From an uncultured Chloroflexota bacterium (lineage in GTDB: Bacteria > Chloroflexota > Dehalococcoidia > UBA3495), in assembly GCA_913020235.1 (NCBI GenBank), contig CAJWBT010000069.1:1-9505 (forward strand): a stretch of DNA of 9,505 nt, read 5' to 3'. Position 1 is the first letter of the stretch. The number at the start of each line of letters is the position of its first letter. Positions 5,484 to 9,505 of this stretch are shown in pieces. Both the position numbers and the translations under genes were made by a program. The notes under the pieces were generated by a model. The model saw only the letters and a program-made list of their open reading frames with translations. It did no database searches and was not told the DNA's origin.

Positions 5484-6707
5484 CTACTGAGCCGAGGTAA
5501 GACGGTAAATACCCGAGGTACGGGAGAGGATGTATAGGTTGCCGGTCCGGTCCCTGCCAAATGACGTGATGAGTACGCCGGAGTCCACCAGTAGTACACG
5601 CTCGGTTACTGATGAGCCGTCGTGCCGGAGGCCCCATACGGAGCCGGCGCAATAGTCACCGTAGACGTAGGCCCCGGCCAGCGTAGGCAGCCTGGAGCCT
5701 TGATACACGTACCCGCCGATGACGGAGCAACCCTCGTCGCTGCTGTATTCGATCAAGGGCGGCTCCAGGCCGGCGCCCTCGCAATCGGTCCTTGGTGAAA
5801 AGCAATGGGCTCCCTCCATGACGTTCCAGCCGTAGTTCTGCCCCTTCTGTACCTGGTTGATCTCCTCCCAGGTGTTTTGGCCAACGTCGCCGGCCCATAT
5901 CAGGCCGTCCTGTGGGTCGAAGGAGAAGCGCCACGGGTTCCGCAGCCCGTAGGCCCAGACCTCCCCTCGGGCGCCGTCAACCCCGGCAAAGGGATTATCC
6001 GGGGGTATACGGTACCTTGGCTGCTCCGACGCCCCGGCCACGTCGATTCGCAGTATCGAGCCCAGGAGTGTTCCGGGGTCCTGCCCGTTGCCGTGGGGGT
6101 CACCGCCCTTGCCGCCGTCTCCCAGGCCAATGTACAGGTAGCCATCGGGCCCGAAGGCCAGCTGGCCGCCGTTGTGGTTCCCGTATGGCTGGGGTATCTC
6201 CATAATGACAAGTTCAGTATCCGCATCGGCCGCGCCGGGCTCCTCAGCACTTACCGAGAACCTGGAGATCACCGAGCGCCGGGGGCTGGAGGCGGAATAG
6301 TACACGTAGAAGTGGCCGGACTCTCCGAAGCGGGGATCAAATGCCAACCCAAGTAGGCCCTCTTCGTTGTCCTTGTTGCGGACCCGGTCGCCGATGTCCA
6401 GAAAAACCTGGGACTCCGCCGCCTGCTGGCGGTCCGGGAAGACGCGGACCTGCCCCCCTTGCTCGGAGACAAAGATCCGGTCCCCTCCGCCGTCGGGTTG
6501 GACCAGGTTCGTCAGACGCCGGAACGTCAGACTCGGAAACGCCCGCTCGATCCCCATCGGCCGTAGCGGTGGCGCGGCCGAGGCTCCGGTGGGGAGCGGC
6601 GTTGTTCCCGGTGACGTTGGGCGCACTGGGTCCTGCTCTGGGGCGTCGCAGGCCACCAAGATAAGTCCCGTGACGAGCAAGCCGACGCCGAGAATGCGTA
6701 GATCCAT
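5484..6707 (-). CDS. PQQ-dependent sugar dehydrogenase (GdhB/sorbosone dehydrogenase family), lipoprotein
   Basis: A 407-residue lipoprotein. The N-terminus MDLRILGVGLLVTGLILVAC is a signal peptide with lipobox LVAC, so Cys20 would be lipidated and the enzyme anchored outside the membrane. A Pro/Thr-rich linker follows (about 21-50). The rest is the six-bladed beta-propeller of the soluble glucose/sorbosone dehydrogenase family: RIFVSEQGGQVRVF (77-90), GLLGLAFDPRF (117-127), GNHNGGQLAFGPDGYLYIGLGDGG (176-199; His178 matches the catalytic His of soluble GdhB), GLRNPWRFSFDP (254-265), GQNYGWNVMEG (289-299) and GGYVYQG (331-337). Four cysteines in 302-353 may form disulfides. Members oxidise sugars using PQQ, though some family members lack PQQ; no PQQ synthesis genes are nearby. 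AAGGAG lies 7 nt before ATG 6707. It is divergent from the methyltransferase gene and ends with TAG. Confidence 0.93.
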   Translation of the reverse strand: MDLRILGVGLLVTGLILVACDAPEQDPVRPTSPGTTPLPTGASAAPPLRPMGIERAFPSLTFRRLTNLVQPDGGGDRIFVSEQGGQVRVFPDRQQAAESQVFLDIGDRVRNKDNEEGLLGLAFDPRFGESGHFYVYYSASSPRRSVISRFSVSAEEPGAADADTELVIMEIPQPYGNHNGGQLAFGPDGYLYIGLGDGGKGGDPHGNGQDPGTLLGSILRIDVAGASEQPRYRIPPDNPFAGVDGARGEVWAYGLRNPWRFSFDPQDGLIWAGDVGQNTWEEINQVQKGQNYGWNVMEGAHCFSPRTDCEGAGLEPPLIEYSSDEGCSVIGGYVYQGSRLPTLAGAYVYGDYCAGSVWGLRHDGSSVTERVLLVDSGVLITSFGRDRTGNLYILSRTSGIYRLTSAQ

Positions 6708-6739
6708 TGGGCCGCTCCTTTTTCGCCGCCGCCGCCTCT

Positions 6740-6770
6740 ATTCTACCGCCCGCGAGCGTTTTACCTCCAA
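6740..6770 (-). promoter_or_regulatory. Probable promoter of the PQQ dehydrogenase gene
   Basis: On the minus strand a TAGAAT -10 (6740-6745) is preceded by TTGGAG (6765-6770) at 19 bp spacing, longer than ideal. The TAGAATAG word is the same as in the promoter of the GlcG-like gene, which supports the -10 more than the -35. Confidence 0.4.
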
Positions 6771-6800
6771 CCTGCGCCGGTTCTGGCGGGCCGTGCGTTT

Positions 6801-6836
6801 CTGGGGAGATTTCTTTGGCCAAAGAAGTCTCCCCAG
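6801..6836. repeat. 36-nt near-perfect palindrome between divergent genes
   Basis: CTGGGGAGA-T-TTCTTTGG (6801-6818) is the reverse complement of the following CCAAAGAA-G-TCTCCCCAG (6819-6836) except for one T/G position, which would still pair as U-G in RNA. The centre is TTGGCCAA with no loop, so it would extrude as a cruciform or fold as an RNA hairpin. There is no T-run, so it is not a standard terminator. It sits between the two divergent promoters and may be an operator or a dispersed palindromic repeat. Confidence 0.75.
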
Positions 6837-6909
6837 GCCCCTTTAAGAGAGCGGCGGTTTGAAGAACTTGTTGGTGGCCTGGGGCGTCACTGCGGGAGCC
6901 GCCGGCGCA

Positions 6910-6938
6910 TTGAGGGGAAACCTCGGGCCAAGTACAAT
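6910..6938 (+). promoter_or_regulatory. Sigma70-type promoter of the methyltransferase gene
   Basis: TTGAGG (6910-6915) and TACAAT (6933-6938) are separated by exactly 17 bp. Transcription would begin near 6945, downstream of the upstream in-frame start candidates TTG 6859 and ATG 6937, which supports ATG 6994 as the real start. Confidence 0.55.
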
Positions 6939-6993
6939 GAAGCCATTGCGCCGGGCTGATTTTTGGGAGGAGTCTCTTACCGGGGAGGGAAAG

Positions 6994-7815
6994 ATGCTGG
7001 CAACCCAGCGGTGGAAGGCCATGATAGAGGAAGAGCACGCCCAGTCCGAGAGGATGCGCGGGGCGGTCCCGCCGCCGGAGGACCACTGGCGGCCCTACGC
7101 TCAGCAGTTCAAGGCCGACCCCCGGCGTACCGACGATCCCCTGGTGAACCGCCTGCTGCAGGAGATCGCGCCTCACAGCACGGCTATCGACGTTGGCGCC
7201 GGCGGCGGCAGGCTGGCATTGCCCCTGGCCCTCCGGTGCCGACACGTTACCGCCGTGGAACCCTCGGCAAGCATGGTCGCCGTCCTGCGCCAGCAAACCT
7301 CCGACTATGCCATCCAGAACGTCTCAGTGGTAGAAGCGGCCTGGGAGGATGCCGAAGTGGAAGCAGCTGACATTGTCCTCTGCGCCCACGTTATGTACAT
7401 AGTGCGCGACGTAGAACTCTTCGTAAGGAAGCTGGAAGCCCACGCGAGGGAGCGCGTGCTGGTGGTGCTGTACGCGGCCCCTCCCCAGTCCCAGATATAC
7501 CCCCTCTGGAAGCAGATCCACGGCGAGGAGCGTATCCCCCTTCCCGGTCTCTCCGAGTATCAAGAGGTCCTGTCGCAACTTGGGATACGCCCTCAAGTGG
7601 AAACCCTGCCCCACCGGCTTCCCAGAGGCTACGATAATCACCAGCAGGCGTTGGAGCAGCTGTCCCGCCGCCTGTATCTGGCGCCGGGCAGCCCTCAAGT
7701 GGCGAAGCTCGAGAGCCTGCTTCCGGAGCTGCTGGAAGAGGTGGACGGCACCCTCTACATCCGGGGCGCGCCGCCCCAGGCCCCGGGGCTGGTATGGTGG
7801 CGTCCTCAGGCCTGA
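6994..7815 (+). CDS. Class I SAM-dependent methyltransferase
   Basis: From ATG 6994 the protein has 273 residues, with GGAGGG 4 nt upstream. In-frame upstream starts (TTG 6859, ATG 6937) lack a good binding site and precede the predicted transcription start. The N-terminus is helical (RWKAMIEEEHAQSERM), then comes PPPEDHWRPYAQQFKADPRR. Motif I is AIDVGAGGGRLALPLAL (64-80), the SAM-binding loop, and AVEPS (87-91) supplies the acidic Glu89 at the end of strand 2. ADIVLCAHVMYIV is the motif IV region. The C-terminal part (LPGLSEYQEVLSQLGI onward) resembles the substrate side of small-molecule methyltransferases such as the UbiE/type-11 group. The acceptor molecule is unknown. No membrane segments. 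The SQR-like gene follows on the same strand after 196 nt; co-transcription is possible but not shown. It ends with TGA. Confidence 0.9.
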   Translation: MLATQRWKAMIEEEHAQSERMRGAVPPPEDHWRPYAQQFKADPRRTDDPLVNRLLQEIAPHSTAIDVGAGGGRLALPLALRCRHVTAVEPSASMVAVLRQQTSDYAIQNVSVVEAAWEDAEVEAADIVLCAHVMYIVRDVELFVRKLEAHARERVLVVLYAAPPQSQIYPLWKQIHGEERIPLPGLSEYQEVLSQLGIRPQVETLPHRLPRGYDNHQQALEQLSRRLYLAPGSPQVAKLESLLPELLEEVDGTLYIRGAPPQAPGLVWWRPQA

Positions 7816-8011
7816 GTCCAAGCCACTAGCGAGGTTCCGGGTAAGCGAGGCGACGCCGCCCGGTGCGAACCGCTCCTGCTTTCGCTCCCAGCTCGATGGG
7901 CCCGCTAGAAATCCCGGTTCAAGACAGGGTTGCGTTGACACCCATGGGCTGGACAGGTCACGCTCCTGCATGCAAAAATTCTCTGACCAAACGGGCACAA
8001 GGGGGTTAAAG

Positions 8012-9196
8012 ATGGCTGGCAAGACGGTCCTGATCCTGGGCGGGGGCTGGGGAGGCATGGCGTTGGCCTATGGCTTACGAGGCATGCTGGCATCCGAGCA
8101 TCGAGTGGTGGTGATCGAGAAGAAGGAAACGTTCTCGTTGTGTCTCTCGAACCTCAATATCATGACGGGCGCGTGGAAAAGTCCGGCCGACGCGGAGCGC
8201 CAGATGTCGAAAATGTCCCGCCCTGGAATCGAGTGGGTCCATGAAGAGGCACGCACGATAGACCCGGTCGCTCGCGAGGTGCGTACCGACTCACAGACCT
8301 TGCGCGGCGACTATCTTGTCATCGCCCTGGGGGCCTCCCTGAATCCCGACGGCGTGCCGGGTTTCGCCGAGTCAGCCTACAACCTATATGAAGCAACCGG
8401 AGCCCACGCGCTTCAGCGGGCCATCTCAGAGTTCGACGGCGGGAAGATTGCCGTACTGGTCTCTCGCATGCCTTACCGTTGTCCCGCAGCCCCCTATGAG
8501 GCCTGTTTCCTGATGGACTCGATCTTCCGCGAGAGGGGAATCAGGCAGCGGGTGGAGATTACCATTCACACGCCGGGTAAGCGGCCCATGGCCGTGGCCG
8601 GCCCGGACGTTGGGGATGCCCTCCTGGGCATGTTGGCCGAGCGGGATATCATGTACGGTGGCGACCATCTGGTTTCCAGTATCGATCCGGCATCCCGAAA
8701 GATCCTGTTTGACGGTGCGGAGGCGTCTTATGACCTTCTAGTGGGAGTACCTCCCCACAAGGCCCCGCAGGTGGTGATCGATGCAGGCCTGACCGATTCC
8801 TCGGGGTACATCCCCGTTCATCCGCAGTCGCTTGAGGTCCTCACCGACGTTGAGGACCTCAAGACGGACTATACGCGCGTGTACGCCATTGGAGACGTTA
8901 CCACGATAACGCTGCTGAACATGATGCCCATGCCCAAAGCGGGAGTGTTCGCTTAGGCCGAGGCTGGAGTGGTCGCCCAGAGCATTGAGGCAAGCATCGC
9001 CGGCAAGCCGGCCACGCTGGGCTACGACGGACGGGGGCACTGCCACGTGGACATCGGAGGTGGACTGGCCGCACTCGCCGGTGGCAACTTCTTCGCGTCG
9101 CCCGGACCTCGCATAACCCTTGAGCCGCCGTCGGCCCGATACCACCAGGAGAAAGCGGAGTACGAGAAGGTGCTGGACACCTGGTTCGTCCGTTAA
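8012..9196 (+). pseudogene. FAD-dependent SQR/FCSD-like oxidoreductase, interrupted by in-frame TAG
   Basis: ATG 8012 has AAGGGGG 6 nt upstream. The first part gives 314 residues to TAG 8954-8956; the same frame then continues open for 79 residues to TAA at 9194-9196. Joined, they make a normal-length (about 394) flavoprotein like sulfide:quinone oxidoreductase or flavocytochrome c sulfide dehydrogenase. VLILGGGWGG (6-15) is the FAD dinucleotide-binding motif, with Glu36 ending the second strand. YLVIALGASL (101-110) and YAIGDVT (291-297) are further FAD/NAD-type motifs. RCPAAPYE (156-163) holds Cys157, where FCSD-like enzymes have a conserved cysteine. The tail after the TAG (GYDGRGHCHVDIGGG, then FFASPGPR) is clearly the family's C-terminal domain. 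The residue lost is probably in KAGVFA-x-AEAGVVA, where GAG or CAG could become TAG by one change. The stop may be a real nonsense mutation or a sequence error; the intact tail implies it is recent. Confidence 0.8.
8831..8863 (+). repeat. Perfect 13-bp inverted repeat inside the flavoprotein gene
   Basis: CTTGAGGTCCTCA (8831-8843) and TGAGGACCTCAAG (8851-8863) are exact reverse complements with a 7-nt loop. The stem lies in coding sequence (LEVLTDVEDLK), about 90 nt before the internal TAG. There is no T-run after it, so it is not an intrinsic terminator. Confidence 0.7.
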
Positions 9197-9329
9197 TGCT
9201 GACTATGGCGGTGAAGCGGGAGGCCCGGAGGGCAGACGCCGGTTCGAGAGGACAGGCTGACCGGGTGGTTCTGCCGGCAAAGACCGGCGCCTGGGTGACG
9301 AGAAGAGGGAACCCTCACAGGAGGCTCGT

Positions 9330-9505
9330 ATGCTTTTCCATATGACCGTGACTCACACCCCAGAGGAATGCCCCCTCTACGCCTCGGAAGAGGAGGGCGC
9401 CAAATTCCGAGCCGGCCTGGCAGGCCTTTCCGATGCCCTGAAGAAGCACAAAATCGACCTGCGGTTCCTGCTCAACGGCGCGCCGGAGCACGTCTTCTAC
9501 GCACT
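9330..9505 (+). CDS. Small unrecognised protein, 3' end cut off by window edge
   Basis: ATG 9330 has GGAGG 5 nt upstream. The frame is open to the right edge (58 residues): MLFHMTVTHTPEECPLY, a helical charged stretch EEEGAKFRAGLAGLSDALKKHK, then IDLRFLLNGAPEHVFYA. The pattern strand-helix-strand with FHMTVTH at the start resembles small dimeric ferredoxin-like (alpha/beta-barrel) proteins, in which HVFYAL would lead into the next strand. I cannot assign a family with confidence. It follows the flavoprotein gene by 133 nt on the same strand. Confidence 0.7.
   Translation, partial: MLFHMTVTHTPEECPLYASEEEGAKFRAGLAGLSDALKKHKIDLRFLLNGAPEHVFYA

Noticed and set aside
6337..7296. 319-residue minus-strand open frame
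   Set aside because: It overlaps the PQQ dehydrogenase gene in another frame and the methyltransferase gene antisense; composition is not protein-like.
7935..7963. Promoter with TTGACA (7935-7940) for the flavoprotein gene
   Set aside because: The -35 is perfect, but no acceptable -10 lies 16-18 bp downstream.
7996..8008. ACAAGGGGGTTAA, also at 5363-5375
   Set aside because: A 13-nt match between a ribosome binding site region and a gap; no further similarity flanks it, so probably chance.
8954..8956. Pyrrolysine or genome-wide amber recoding
   Set aside because: TAG ends ccdA, the selenoprotein gene and the PQQ dehydrogenase here, and no pyl genes are visible.
1..9505. CRISPR array, tRNA, rRNA, insertion sequence or prophage genes
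   Set aside because: No regularly spaced repeats, no tRNA-like folds found by eye, and no transposase, integrase or phage-type gene.

Overview
The window is GC-rich bacterial DNA with short, ordinary genes separated by rather roomy intergenic gaps that hold palindromic repeats. The gene set is a PuuE-like deacetylase, a GlcG/HbpS-type protein, CcdA, a peroxidase-related CMD-fold protein, an FHA protein with an unusual C-terminal domain, a PQQ sugar dehydrogenase lipoprotein, a methyltransferase and an SQR-like flavoprotein. Together with the palindromic repeats, this reminds me of environmental Chloroflexota (Dehalococcoidia / SAR202-type metagenome genomes). That assignment is an inference; there is no rRNA or other marker gene here.

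Layout. Positions 1-1316 (minus strand): a GlcG/HbpS-like gene with a good sigma70-type promoter, followed downstream by a polysaccharide deacetylase that runs off the left edge, with a nested palindromic repeat between them. Positions 1332-1868: a gap with an imperfect inverted repeat and a possible gene remnant. Positions 1869-2810 (minus): a CcdA-type membrane thiol-electron carrier. Positions 2811-3406: a gap. Positions 3407-4033 (plus): a peroxidase-related (AhpD/CMD superfamily) gene whose second active-site cysteine codon is TGA. Positions 4216-5157 (minus): an FHA-domain protein. Positions 5158-5483: a gap with a 60-bp imperfect tandem duplication and a strong intrinsic terminator. Positions 5484-6707 (minus): a PQQ-dependent sugar dehydrogenase lipoprotein. 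Positions 6708-6993: a divergent promoter region with a 36-nt near-perfect palindrome. Positions 6994-7815 (plus): a SAM methyltransferase. Positions 8012-9196 (plus): an FAD-dependent SQR-like oxidoreductase broken by an in-frame TAG. Position 9330 to the right edge (plus): the start of a small unrecognised protein.

The main discovery is the 3407-4033 gene. Conventional calling would split it into an 81-residue stub and a separate downstream ORF. The two halves are in the same frame and are parted by a single TGA, which falls exactly where the CxxC-xxx-H motif of the family needs its second cysteine. A stem-loop with a GGC loop starts 9 nt after the TGA, with its loop 17 nt away, as expected of a bacterial SECIS element. 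The gene is therefore best read as one selenoprotein of 208 residues with a CxxU redox motif. The TAG in the flavoprotein gene looks different: nothing marks it as recoded, and TAG ends three other genes here, so it is more likely a nonsense mutation or a sequence error.

The genes do not form one obvious pathway. Several concern redox or thiol chemistry (CcdA, the CxxU peroxidase-related protein, the SQR-like flavoprotein, the PQQ dehydrogenase), but they lie on different strands and in separate transcription units.
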